The notes beneath the pieces are model-generated. The model was not told the origin of the DNA. It made no database searches and saw only the letters and a program-made list of their open reading frames with translations. From assembly GCA_003868215.1 (NCBI GenBank), contig QWDQ01000016.1, forward strand, positions 62,001 through 126,000: a DNA stretch of 64,000 bases, read 5' to 3'. Position 1 is the stretch's first letter; every line of letters starts with the position of its first letter. Positions 43,202 to 54,127 of the stretch are shown here, piece by piece. Source of the DNA: Pseudophaeomoniella oleicola (Eukaryota > Ascomycota > Eurotiomycetes > Phaeomoniellales > Phaeomoniellaceae). The translations under genes and the position numbers were made by a program.

Positions 43202-44512
43202 ATGGCTGACGCTTCGTATGAAAATTGCCAGGCTAATATTGGTCCTGCCGCTCTCGTCTCGGCATGGATCGAGGCCGCACTCGCGACGATAGTGGTCGCC
43301 ATCCGCTTCGGCACTCAAATCTGGATCGTCAAAAGACTTGGGTGGGATGACTGGATCATGCTTTCGTCCCTTGTATGAGTTCTAATTGCGCTTGCACCCG
43401 AGACTCACTGAACAGGCACTTAGATGGTTGCAATGCTCAATACCTCCCTAATAACTCATGCCATTACTTGGGGTCTGGGCCACCATTTTCACTGCCTTGA
43501 TGCTCGGCACCAGGTCAACTCGATGAAATGGGAATATGTCGCACAGCCGGCTGGCGCCTTTGCTCCAGCACTTGCCCGTATCGCATTCTGTCTATATCTG
43601 CTGAAATTCATCGGGTTCAGCAAATGGAAGAAATGGTTTCTGTGGTCTGCCATTGTTACCCAAGTAGTCGTCAACGTACTCGTCGTGGTTCAGATATTAG
43701 TCCAGTGCCAGCATATGGAGTCACTCTGGAATCCTGCTGTACAAGGACGATGTTGGGACCCAAGAGTGCAAGCATATCTGGGCTTTTTTCAGGGAGGTGA
43801 GCACTTCACATGAGTGTCTCCACGGACTCAATCACCCAACAGCTAAACGAAGTTTTTAGCCTGGAACTCTCTTACTGATCTCGCCCTAACCCTCCTACCT
43901 ATATTGATACTCAAGAACTTGAACATGAAACTCTCCACACGCATCGCACTGGGCATTATCATGGGCATGTCCATCTTCGCGATGGTCGCTGCTATCGTGA
44001 AGACCATCCAGATCCGCACCCTTCTCCAACGAAAAGACTTCACGTGGGACACGGTGATCTTCGTGATCTGGTTTTCCATCGAGAACTACATCGTCATCGT
44101 CTCTGCCTCTGTCCCCACCATCCGCCCTCTGATCCTTTGGCTCTGGCGCCGCCCCAACCACCACCGCTCGTCACAAGCTAGCCACAGCAAATCCGACCAA
44201 TCGAACAGCAACAGTAAATTCCCCCGTTCCGGACAACCCCCAAAGCAACCGTCTGCGTGTGCTGCGCAATCGTCCCATCGAGGTGGCCGCGGTCCACCCC
44301 GACGCTTCTCGCTGGTGCGCAGGAAAACGCAAGATAACAAGCACGTGTCGAAGCGGATGTCGTTGATGGACAAGATCAGGAAGACAACGCAGATAAGTGT
44401 GTCGTCGGTGAGGCAGAAGAGTCCGATGAGGCAGGAATATGATCCCGGCTCTGATTTTCCTTTTCATGGGGGTGGTGGTGGTGGTGTTGATGGGAATGAT
44501 AGTTTTGTTTGA
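43202..44512 (+). CDS. Fungal seven-transmembrane rhodopsin-like (SAT-type) membrane protein
   Basis: Exons 43202-43372, 43424-43796 and 43860-44512 encode 398 aa. Introns are 51 nt (GTATGA...CTTAG) and 63 nt (GTGAGC...TTTAG), restoring GFFQGAWNSLTD. Seven hydrophobic helices can be counted: VSAWIEAALATIVVAIRFG, WIMLSSLMVAMLNTSL, LARIAFCLYLLKFI, WSAIVTQVVVNVLVVVQILV, LTDLALTLLPILIL, IALGIIMGMSIFAMVAAIV and IFVIWFSIENYIVIVSASV. The loop QCQHMESLWNPAVQGRCWDP has the paired Cys typical of this large ascomycete family. A basic Ser-rich cytoplasmic tail ends in a Gly run. Another ATG lies in frame at 43112, but the shorter start gives the usual N-terminus. The biochemical role of these proteins is mostly unknown, and their retinal binding is unproven. 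It is convergent with the esterase; the gap is 151 bp. Confidence 0.83.
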
Positions 44513-44663
44513 AGGTGGGTGTTGGCCGGGGCCTATTAGAGCGGAGTGACTTTTGTTCATAGGGATCATGAATGATAAAAGTGTGGAATAGATTTGAGTA
44601 CTGGGTTGGTAGCGTTTACTACTTGTTTTTTTTTCCTTTTTGAATGTTGGTTACTTATTGTTT

Positions 44664-46222
44664 TCATCCGCATACCGCATCTACACTTTGGACATCGACC
44701 TCCTCCACAGCTGTCCCACCGGGATCCCCAAAGATCTCAATATTGCCATCCGCAAAGTCACGCCACCCTGCGTTCTCCAACCCGTTCTCCGGGTCCTGCG
44801 CGAACTTCAACCACAAGTCCTGCATGGCATGACTAGTCGCGACTTCGAAGTCCGTGGCCGGTCCTCTCGCATCGGCGTCGGTGCCGAAGATGAGGGGCAG
44901 TTCGGAGGAGTGGTAGGCGCCCATCCAGGGGCGCGGGGAGATGTTTGTGAAATTGCCGCGGTATTGGTAGCGGTATGTTTTGCGGGAGGGGGAGGTGGAT
45001 GTGCGGAGGGTGGAGGAGCGGGAGGAGGAGCAGAGGAGGGAGAGGGTTGTGATGGTGGCGAGGGTGGTGTTGGGGCCGGACGTGGCGGGGGAGGTTGGGT
45101 AGGCTATTAGGCTAGCGCCTTCGTTGAGGTTGGTGCCGAGGATTGCGGGGTAGGGGGAGAGTTGGTCGGAGAGGTAGCGAGACGTGTAGTTTGAGAAGAC
45201 GGTGATGTTGTCGGGGGTAGGGTTGAAGGATAGGGAGGGGGCGGTGTTGGAGTCGGAGTAGGCTTTTAGGAATGATTCAATGGAAGTAGATGGGATGGTG
45301 CGCATGCAGTCTACCTGTGCTGTGGGATCGGCGGAAGTGCAGTTGAACTGGTGAGCTACGAAGGTGAAGTTACTGTGGTTGGTGTCCGCGGAGTTGAGGT
45401 CAAACAAGGCACTGCCTGAATCTGCGATAAAGCCCTTAACGATCGGATCACTTGGGTAAGCGAAGTTTTGCATGTCAACGGATACGGCACCAGCGCTTTG
45501 GCCCCAGAGCACCATCTGCGAAAGGTCGCCACCGAAAGACCCGATATTGGTCCGAACCCATTCCATTGCTAAGCGTTGATCGAGAAGGCCTAGGTTCTGA
45601 GACGTGAGACCTGCTGCATTAGGGAAACCGAAGATACCAAGACGGTATTGTATCGAGACAACGATGTGGGATTGCGTCCGTTGAACCCATTTTGCGGGAT
45701 TTTGATAGGGGACAGATGAACCACCGGTCTGGAAGCCGCCTCCATATATCCAAATGAAGACCGGTAGAGAGGCACTGGTGGGATAGGCAGGTGTCCAGAC
45801 GCTGAGGGTCAAGCAATCCTCGCCGGTTGGTCCATTGATGAAGAATTCACGTACGTCCTGATTGTAGACTGATTTGATGGCGCTTTCGAACTGCGGACAC
45901 GATGGAGAGAATTGAGTGGCATCAACGACATTGCCTGTATCGTTCAAACCAACAGGAGGCGACCACCGTAGATTACCAACCGGTGCTTGGGCAAATGGAA
46001 TTCCAAGAAATGCACGCACAGCGGGGGTTGTACCGTTAATAGTACCGTATACTGGTAGATTTGTCAGATGCAATAACACATCAATGTGAGTGAGAATGAC
46101 TTACCGACACCACTGCTGGTCTGTACATCGAGCTTGTTGACCGGGCATTGACCAGGTGCGGCAAAGACCACTTGAGTGCACACACCCAATGCCAACACTT
46201 TCGAGAGACAGGAGGAAAACAT
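44664..46222 (-). CDS. Secreted type-B carboxylesterase
   Basis: Exons 46222-46105 and 46051-44664 encode 501 aa; the 53-nt intron is 46052-46104 (GTAAGT...TACCAG). A signal peptide is evident (MFSSCLSKVLALGVCTQVVF, then AAPG), so the protein should be extracellular. The fold signatures are in order: FLGIPFAQAPVGNLRW, the EDCLTLSVWTP segment, oxyanion GGGF at about 143-146, nucleophile Ser225 in WGQSAG, Glu350 in GTNLNEGA and His420 in GAYHSSELPLIFG. Several N-glycosylation sequons (NGT, NHS, NFT, NCT, NIT, NYT) fit secretion. The stretch around 366-395 is unusually Thr/Ser-rich (TTLATITTLSLLCSSSRSST). Substrates of fungal relatives range from lipids to plant and xenobiotic esters, and none can be assigned here. 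Codon use from 44990 to 45260 is strongly G-rich on the plus strand, a local bias. Confidence 0.9.
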
Positions 46223-47047
46223 CGCGACAAATAGCCAATTGGGAAGCTGGAAGACAGAACCAAGTGAGAGAAGAAATTGACGACCCATTCTCCACGATGT
46301 AGCCAGGCAATATATGTACAGGCTATACGGCTCGAGACGGATCAATGCATCATTGCTGAGACTTCCTACGTAGTACCTCATGCTATACCCCGCATTTGAC
46401 TAGCAGTTTAGCACTGTAGACGGGATAGTCACATTCGGTAAGACTATCGCCGACGTGCTTGTTGAAAGTGGAAACATCATGGACGTGGAGATTCGATCCC
46501 GTCATTTGGCGGTTGGCGGTCAAGCTTGTGGAGGAGCAAATTCTAGGAATCGGTTGTCGTACCCAATCCATGTAAATTAATTGATGAATGCAACATGATG
46601 TGGACTTCAGGTTCGACTAGTGGTCCTGAGAAAGTCGAGAAAAGGACTATACTCGAAGGTAGGATACATAGTCGATTGGGGATGGTTAAAGGCGCGGACG
46701 GAAATAATATAGAAGAGGGGTTTGCGGTGAAGATCAGCAGATCAGGTGCTTTCGAAGTGGGCTATACAGGTTTCATTGGCACAGATACTAAACCAATTCA
46801 ACAGTCACGGTATCGTAGTCTACTGTTGCATAAATATATGGTTATGAGGTAGCAGAAATGGTGCTGGCATCAAGGCCACAATCTGTTTGTACGTAGACAG
46901 GTGATCATTCGATATATAATCTTTTACAGTAACAACGTCGTTCTGGTACCCAAATGAGGCTCATGTGCCAGGCGTATTCCCTGCGAAAGCTGATCCGTAA
47001 ACACCACTGCAATGCAAACAACGATACATGGCATGATATCATAATAT
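46223..47047. other. Intergenic, esterase promoter and PEX19 3' flank
   Basis: No gene recognised. A TTCCTACGTAGTACCTC segment near 46368-46380 carries a partial copy of the TACGTAGTA motif seen upstream of the hexose transporter. A frame at 46595-46852 has no motif. Confidence 0.5.
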
Positions 47048-48208
47048 TTACTGCGTAGGACAGCCACCCAATGGGTCTGGCCCTTCACTTCCTGTGCCAC
47101 CCCCGAAAGCGCCCGGGAATGGAGCAGTTACAAGATCTTCTGGTGGTGATCCTGCTGCTTGCATCTGTCATTGGTTTGTCAGTTAGAAAACAGCACTTTC
47201 TTCGCAATTGGCATACCTTCTGCATTTTATCCCATATGAATTGCCGGTCCTTCTCATTGTCATCACTGTATGTCTGCTCTTCAAACTTGTGGACAATTTC
47301 CTTAACGACGATCTGTTGGGTCTCATATCGCTCCAGGTCCTCGACTTTCAGTTTGCTTTTATTTGATTCAAGCCAGGCCGGGAATCTCTCGTCTAGTTCT
47401 TTCATTGGCTCATAAAGTAGCTCTTTGGATGTGAGCTGATGCATCATATTGAGGAAAAGGTTCGAGAGATCGCTGTCGTCACCTTCGCCGCCGCCTTCTG
47501 ATGACTCCATAGCCTTCATTAACTGCGCCAAGATATCTTCTTCTGACCCGGAGGTCTGTGCAGCGTCGCGGGCTGAAGTATCTGAATCTTGCATTCTCTC
47601 CAGCGTCTTGCGAATTGTTTCTTCAAACGACGCTTTTGACTCGCTGGACGGCCCAGCTTGAGCATTGGACTCTGGCTTTTTGTCTGCCCCGGACGCGAGC
47701 TCACTCGACTTCTCTGCATCTAGACCTTCTTCGCCCATAATTGCTCGTAACAGATCCTCCGGTTGCAAGCCCTCCTTTTCCATGCGCTTCGTAAATTCGT
47801 CGATTTCTTTGCCCATGTCGGTGATCTCACGAGCCTGTTCCTTTGCTGCATCACCTTCTGGAGCGACGCCCATGTTTGTCATTGTTTTCTCAAATTCAGC
47901 TTGCAATTGCGCCATGAACTCGGCTTCTGACTGTGCGGAAGGTTGTGACGAGAAACCAGATTTGCCGGGATCGGAACCAGCCGCGGGTTGAGTTGGGGGA
48001 GCTGCATTTTGTGTGGCCGATGGCTTCGGGGCGCTGCTTGGATTGAACTGGTCAAGAATATCTGCAGAGTCAGCTTGGGATATGACGGCCTGGCTAGCGA
48101 TTTCGTACCATCTAAATCTTCATAACCAGGATCCGAGTCATTGTCTTTTGTGGGTTGTTTCGTAGATGCCGCTTCTTGAGCATGTGGCACCTGTTCCTGT
48201 TCGCTCAT
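47048..48208 (-). CDS. PEX19: Peroxisomal membrane protein import receptor Pex19
   Basis: Exons 48208-48109, 48061-47217 and 47164-47048 encode 353 aa. Introns are 47 nt (GTACGA...CTGCAG, branch GCTGAC) and 52 nt (GTATGC...GACAG). Pex19 is the cytosolic chaperone and receptor that binds membrane PMPs and docks on Pex3. The N-terminal Pex3-binding region has EDLDDILDQF, restored across intron 1. A central acidic and Ser-rich part follows, then the PMP-binding helical domain with NLFLNMMHQLTSKELLYEPM and ELDERFPAWLESNKSKL. The C-terminus is in the short third exon and ends GGCPTQ, a CaaX-type farnesylation signal (Cys-Pro-Thr-Gln). This matches the CxxQ ends of other Pex19 proteins. It is transcribed divergently from the zinc-finger gene at 49135. 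Confidence 0.95.
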
Positions 48209-49134
48209 CTCAGCAGACCGAGCCACGCTTGCATTGCAGATGAAGCAACACTATAGCTCAAGGAAGCTGTGAATCACGATCAATTTGCAACGTGAATGAC
48301 GCGACGTGACTAGGACGTAATATAATTAAATGGTGGAGGGGTTTCAGAGTCGCTCAGATCCGAGGTTTGCGGAAAGCCCCGCCAAACCGGTTCCGAGGTC
48401 CAGACTCACGCGCTCGTATTCAGAGATGATTTGATTCTTCATGTTGATGTATTTCACTCTGACTACAACTTTCTATAAATCTAGGCTTCCTAATTGAATA
48501 CTGGCGCGTGTGTACATATGAATCTTAGTATGTATATCTGGGAATTTCGGTGTGCCGATTCAATCAGATGCCTGCTACAGACGAGATGAAGCTTAAGGCG
48601 TCCAGCTAAGCTGATATCTCAACTCCCCAAAGGCCTTTGACTTCCGAGTCCAATGGTTGCTGTTTGACATGCTGGGGCCGGCATGTAAGATCATGTATTC
48701 TCTGTTGATATCAATCAGGTTGCTGCAGGGCTGACAATAGATGATGTACTGCGTAATACTTTAGTTCTCGGTAATTAGCATTTGGCTCACCGCCGAGTTC
48801 CGTGGTCCTCTCCCCAAATAGATTAGCGTGGGGTTATCCAAATTGATCATCTTACCGCTCTCGTTTTGTCAGGCAGAAACAGACCATTGGTATCATCATA
48901 CGCGACTTGAAGCACCGCGTGTAGAGAGTCTACAAGTCGCCTTTTCTGGCAGACCACATGATCCGCTGATACCATCGTGTATATGCGATCATCTTGAGCT
49001 GTGAATCTGATCTTGCCAGGTTGCCACCGGCTTTTGCCTGTGCTGCCTCAGACTGCATGTAGGGCTCTCTCACTATTACGTCCAAATGTGAATGATCACT
49101 TCCAGTTGTCTCACGAGAGCAAACATCCGCAACC
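48209..49134. other. Divergent promoter region between PEX19 and the zinc-finger regulator
   Basis: 926 bp without a recognised gene. It is AT-rich in the middle (48440-48560). Short frames only. Confidence 0.5.
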
Positions 49135-51703
49135 ATGGGGCGCAAACCGAACGCACTTATTCTCCATTACTTCCACCGTGGGCCCAAACTCGAAGATGCG
49201 AGTAATCGTTATCAGCACACATGCAAGGCTTGCGGTGAAGTCTTCCCGAAAGGACGTATTGACAGTCTTCAGAACCACTTGATGAGGAAGTGTCCAGCGC
49301 TGAGCCAGACAGAACGAACGCATGTCATATTGCAGGTTCACAATGTACCACATAGTACAGCCGCAGTTAAAAAGGAGCAAACCAGAGCTGCGAAAGAAAG
49401 CAAGGCTTCCAATACTCACTCCCAGAGTCGGACCCCGCAACAGACGTTTGACGGCTTGAATGTGCTAGCGGAAGCCTCGAGGCAAGTCGGCCAGGTTGAG
49501 CGAAGAGGGTCACAGACCTATCCGACAGTCAACGGACCGCATGAAGATCCAATGAACATGGCAATCGACCCAGCGCTTGACGTATTTCCACACAGTTTCC
49601 CAAACACCTTTGATCACGAGCTTGGATCTTTCTCTCAGACGAATGGTGAGATCATGATGATTGGCACCCATAGTGGTATATGCTGACAGAACTTAGCGTC
49701 CCATTCTCACTCTTTATCTGCGATACCTCCCTTGCCGCATCTATCCGCCGAACATAACGACGATGACCAGCCTAGCGAACATCAAATGAACACTCCTCCT
49801 GCAGAGAGTGGGGATGTATCGATGTCAAATCCTACCGAGAACGATCTATCCACAATTGCGGCTGATGCCAATGAATTATTACCTCCACAGCATTCGCAGC
49901 CTGCCCTTGATGAGGTGGAAAATGCGTTGTCTGCCGAGCCTACGGAATCCAACCAGAATGTAGACCAGGCGGCCAAAGATACAAGGGCAGAGCCAAAATC
50001 TGCTGAAGTGGAAGTACTACCTTCCGAAGCACCACCTGATTCAGATCCGGTCCAGAATATTGGCATTCAAGATGTTAGCGCCGGCGCCGACCAGAGTGCT
50101 TCTAGTAATGAGGAGCAACCTCTACCTGATCAAAGCGAAGCTGTATCAAGACCTGCAGACTCCTGGATCAATTTTGACGGTCCCAACTTCCAAGCCTTTT
50201 ATGAGGAGATGCAAAGAGCCACGCAACCCGGAATTCGTCCGGTTGTCGTTGGGGATCATCAACAACGCCCTCTGGCCATGCGTGGCGAGTTCAAGGCTGG
50301 TGAGTTCGGCGAATTCAGTTTGGATAGTCACCCACCGGCCAAGACTACGAGGCAGAAATTCAGTGCAGAACGAAGGAAAGAAGTACAAGACGTGCGCAAG
50401 AAAGGAGCTTGCCTTCGCTGTCGCATGCTGAGGAAACCGGTAAGCTTCCATCGGCTGCATGACATTCTTCCTAGTGCTAACAAGTCTTAGTGTTCGTTAG
50501 AATCACCTTGCAGTACATGTCGGGGTGTGGAGAGCGCCCGCCTCTGGAAAGAGCCATGCATGCGGGTAAGGATTACGGAGTTATTCGACCTTTATGCCGC
50601 TGGTCTTCATGCATCTCTGGCATACCGCGATATCAATCTCGTTAAAAGCCAGCTTCAATTTGAACATCTGCATGGACAAATCCAGGCGACTCATTTCAAC
50701 GACACCAGCAATGCAATAACCATAAAATCTTTGCAGGGCCGGCTTGATAGTGCTGCTGCTGGGCTGCCTCTACTGGGTACGGAAACGGTATTGCTGGGTG
50801 GACAAGATGTGAAGCTCTTGGATGGCGATAGCGAAGATGTGCTTGCGAGGGTCACGAACTATCTGCAAACTAGTGGTTCAACACTTCACGAACATGAACC
50901 CTCCCATATCATACGAACAAGTTTAGCTGCTCTATCCGACATGTTTGAGGAGAATTCGGTAAGGCTAGATCATACAGCCGGATCTAGGATATGCTGACGC
51001 TATCAGGAAATACTTCTCGAAGATACACTACAGCTCTGGACGGCGACTCACGTACTTTGCGATCTTGAACTCCAGTGGAAGATTGTATTCATCTCCGCAG
51101 TCACACAGGATCAAGTGGTGATTGACGAGGAGTCCGATCCACTCTCATTTTCCCTCATCACGGCACACCTTCGTTTGTCTGTTGAAAAGCGGGCTGCGCA
51201 ATTGTGCAGAAGAGTCTTACAGAACTTCGAGAAAAGACTCATGCATAACAAGAGGGATTTTGACATGTTTCTGGTTGCACTAGTGCTTCTTAATTGTGTC
51301 GAGCGCACATCTTGGCTCTTCCACACCTGGGAAAACGAGTCGTATGCCACTCGATGGCCACTTGAGCGGCAGCCGCAAGAATACTGGAGCCAAGGAGAGC
51401 GATTTGCAGACATTCTTCACATGGTTTTGAAGATGCGTGTGGTTCCACCGAAGACCGGTCCTCGGCCAGATAACGGAATTCTAATGCCTGTGGATCAAGT
51501 GAATAAGGACGTCACGGCCTGGTTCGATTCTGTCCAATTGACTGGTGAGACTACTGAGTATTGGATCGTGAAAAATAGCTAATCGGAAATCAGTGGAACA
51601 GCTCCAGGAGCGCCAGAATGCTCAATTCGATCCCTCTGATAGCCGATCCTGGGACTTGAAGTTTGCAGCAAAAATCCTGTTACCACAAGACTGCCACACC
51701 TGA
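49135..51703 (+). CDS. Putative transcription regulator with BED/C2H2-like and Zn2Cys6-like fingers
   Basis: Five exons encode 789 aa: 49135-49645, 49697-50439, 50491-50958, 51007-51544 and 51594-51703. Introns are all 48-51 nt and phase-consistent. Near the N-terminus, residues about 28-57 read HTCKACGEVFPKGRIDSLQN then HLMRKCPAL, a Cys-x2-Cys...His...Cys finger. The middle is a long acidic Ser/Glu/Pro-rich region. A second cluster at about 408-443 spans the exon 2/3 junction: GACLRCRMLRKP joined to CSLESPCSTCRGVESARLW then KEPCMR. The Cys spacing is 2-6-5-2-12, so the last gap is longer than in classical Zn2Cys6 binuclear clusters. A helical C-terminal domain follows (LCDLELQWKIVFISAV, LVALVLLNCVERTSWLFHTW). 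I remember this two-finger layout as conserved across filamentous ascomycetes without a firm function. It is likely nuclear and DNA-binding. Confidence 0.82.
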
Positions 51704-52582
51704 TTATGAAGCCGACCTGCGGTCCATGAGATTTGCATGAGGATCAGTCTTTCCTATCTGGAAAGGAATTGCCTGTAGAGCAGTATAATTGTGAAGCCAA
51801 AGCCATTTCAGAAGTGGTTTGAGAGAGCCATGAGCTGATTATCTTCACGCCTTTATCTTCACGCCTGCAGAGAGGTACGTACAAAGGTTTCTCGACAACC
51901 CTTTTGTGTATATAGAACTGACACAGTCATCAGAGCTGGAGATCTGACGACTTGGAACGCTCATTAGTTCTTGGCTTGAACTTCGATTCAGCAGCCTACT
52001 GAATCCATTCTGTGAAAAGTCGCAGCTGTCAGCCATCCATTGCAGTCTTGAGACGTTGTCGAGCCCAAGAAACAGAGTTCACAATGAACATAGCTACTTC
52101 ACGACTTTATCGAAATCCCACCGACGAAGCGTGAGAAGGAAATCAACAGCGAGTTATGACGTTACTAGACTTTTACAGCTTTCGATCCTAGTCTGTCACT
52201 GAAATACGTATCTGACGAGTACTTATTTGCTAAACACCGGGAGGAAGAGACGGCCGTAACGAGCAAGAAGAGCCTACTGTCCATGAATGCATAGCCCGCC
52301 ACATTGCAACCAGTCTGTACTTGGGCTTGTTTGAGTGGCTCCGCTGAGAGATCAGAATGCTTGCATGCGCATACCAAGCATTCAGTTAGTTGATATCCAT
52401 GAGGGAGCCAAGATGAGAACAGCAGGACCCTCGAGCTTGGTCGTCCATAATGACAGTATACGAATCAATGACAGAACGTACAAGTGTTAAGCATAGTCAT
52501 ATTCCTTTGTGTATGGACGTGTACTCAATCTACCTATACCGCCACCTCCCGCTCTCCTCCTCTTCCTTCTTCTCAAGTAATT
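51704..52582. other. Convergent intergenic, no gene recognised
   Basis: Short frames without motifs. Region 51840-52400 is ordinary mixed-composition sequence. Confidence 0.5.
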
Positions 52583-52990
52583 TCAAGAAATATGGCACCT
52601 CCAACTCCCCACCGACCCCCCAACCCTCCTAATCAACCGATTCGCATCCCCATACCCCGGCCACACCACCCCCTTCGCCTCTCCCATCCCCCCACCACCC
52701 TCACAATTCCCCTCGACATACAACGTACAGCTGACCCCGCGGTCCGGTCCGAACGATTCGACCATGCGCCAGTGCGAGGGTGCGCTGTGGCATTTGTTGT
52801 CCGCCGGAGAGAGGATGCAGTGGCCGGTCCAGTTGGGGGACGGGCAGAGGTAGGCGTTGGCGGGGGAGCGGGAGGAGATGAGGGAGGATGGGGATGGGGT
52901 GGGAAGGGGAGTGGCGGTGGTGGTGGTGAGGAAGAAGGAGGGAAGGGAGGAGAGGAAGAGGAAGGGGAAGATGGTGCTGGGTGAGAGCAT
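52583..52990 (-). CDS. Small secreted cysteine-containing protein, crystallin-like motif
   Basis: Single exon, 135 aa from ATG 52990. Signal peptide: MLSPSTIFPFLFLSSLPSFF, then a Thr/Ala/Pro/Ser-rich propeptide. The mature part reads AYLCPSPNWTGHCI, NKCHSAPSHW, ESFGPDRGVSCTLYVEGNC, VVWPGYGDANRLI and WRCHIS. The pattern of aromatic-x-C, W-x-G-x-C, SFGPD-x-G-x-x-C-x-L-Y and N-C resembles small fungal secreted proteins with a beta/gamma-crystallin-like Greek-key fold. Six cysteines would allow three disulfides. The frame is GC-rich and the opposite strand is also open, but the signal peptide and motif order support this strand. Role unknown; such proteins are often listed as effector candidates or extracellular antimicrobial factors (inference). 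Confidence 0.7.
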   Translation of the reverse strand: MLSPSTIFPFLFLSSLPSFFLTTTTATPLPTPSPSSLISSRSPANAYLCPSPNWTGHCILSPADNKCHSAPSHWRMVESFGPDRGVSCTLYVEGNCEGGGGMGEAKGVVWPGYGDANRLIRRVGGSVGSWRCHIS

Positions 52991-54127
52991 GATCGTTGTT
53001 GGTTTTGTTTTAGTGGTGACTGCTGTTTGATTTGAACTTTTCTGGCTGTTGTTTCTTGGGGGGGGGGACACGATGTGAAAAAATTCTTCGACCTGTTGAG
53101 AAAAGAGGGAACAAGCAGACTTATATATATATACACATAGCCAGACCCGGGAGCTCATGTATCCAACAATACATACATACATATCCGCCTCGAATCTAGA
53201 TCTCCTTCCTTTCTCCTTCTCTTCCTCTTCCTCGACAACAACAAAGAACCCCCCCCCCCCCTATAAATCCCAATTATAACAACTACCAACAAATTGCTTA
53301 CCCCGTATAAATATACCAGACCAGTCACGTCACCGAAAAAAGACAGCATGTATAAGTCACTGTATGCCAATAAAGTTATCCGTAAGTAGTTGTTGTTGTA
53401 ACCAAAACCCCTTTTTCACATCCCGATTGGGAGAACAAAGGGAAGAAAGAGAACAATATTAAGTAACGTTCAGCCCTCCCTTTTTTAAGAATAAAGGGAA
53501 TGGTTACATATTGTTCTTCAGATGGCCTGGATCAGAGACAAGGGCACGGGGGAGATAATTATGTACCTACCTGGTAGATACATAAAATAATGCTATTGTT
53601 GTTGTTTTTTGACACTGGGTTTTTACGTGTTGCTTTCTGTTAACATTCATGGTCTATTCTTAGTGGTGGTGGTGGTTATCATTGTTGTTTTCCTTTCCTT
53701 GTCATGTGTTTTCCTTCGCCAGTGGGAGCGGGGAATATGGGGGAGATGGAATGGAAGACAAGAGCAGTGGTGACGATTGGAGGATAGAATACCTTGCAGG
53801 CTCGAGTTAAAATATATGTTACGAGGCTAGATTGTAAAGCATTGAGCACGAAATAAACATATGAAGCCTCTGTAGCGACTGCAGCCGCGAATACACTTCT
53901 ATGACTGGCAAACTGATGAGATATCCGTACCACGTAGTTGATAAAGAGGAAGTTGCTGATAGAACTGTAACTGTGGACTCGAAATGAATACATTCTTCGT
54001 CTGTCGGGCGAATCTGCAGGCAAATATCACAATAACTCCATGCCAATTTGACAGGAACACCAGCGAGGATTGTGAAGGAACCTTGTTGTGTGTTTCCAAG
54101 AGAGATCGGACCGATCAATATCAGTCT
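52991..54127. other. Intergenic 1.1 kb with C and AT microsatellites
   Basis: An alternating AT run lies near 53121-53135, a C12-14 run near 53249-53262 and a GTGGTGGTGG run near 53662-53675. The minus-strand frames at 53679-54118 carry no motif and lie in the 3' flank of SPT16. This region holds the promoter of the secreted protein gene and the SPT16 3' end. Confidence 0.55.

Noticed and set aside
46595-46852. 85-codon plus-strand frame between esterase and PEX19
   Set aside because: No motif or splice-consistent extension; falls in the esterase promoter region.
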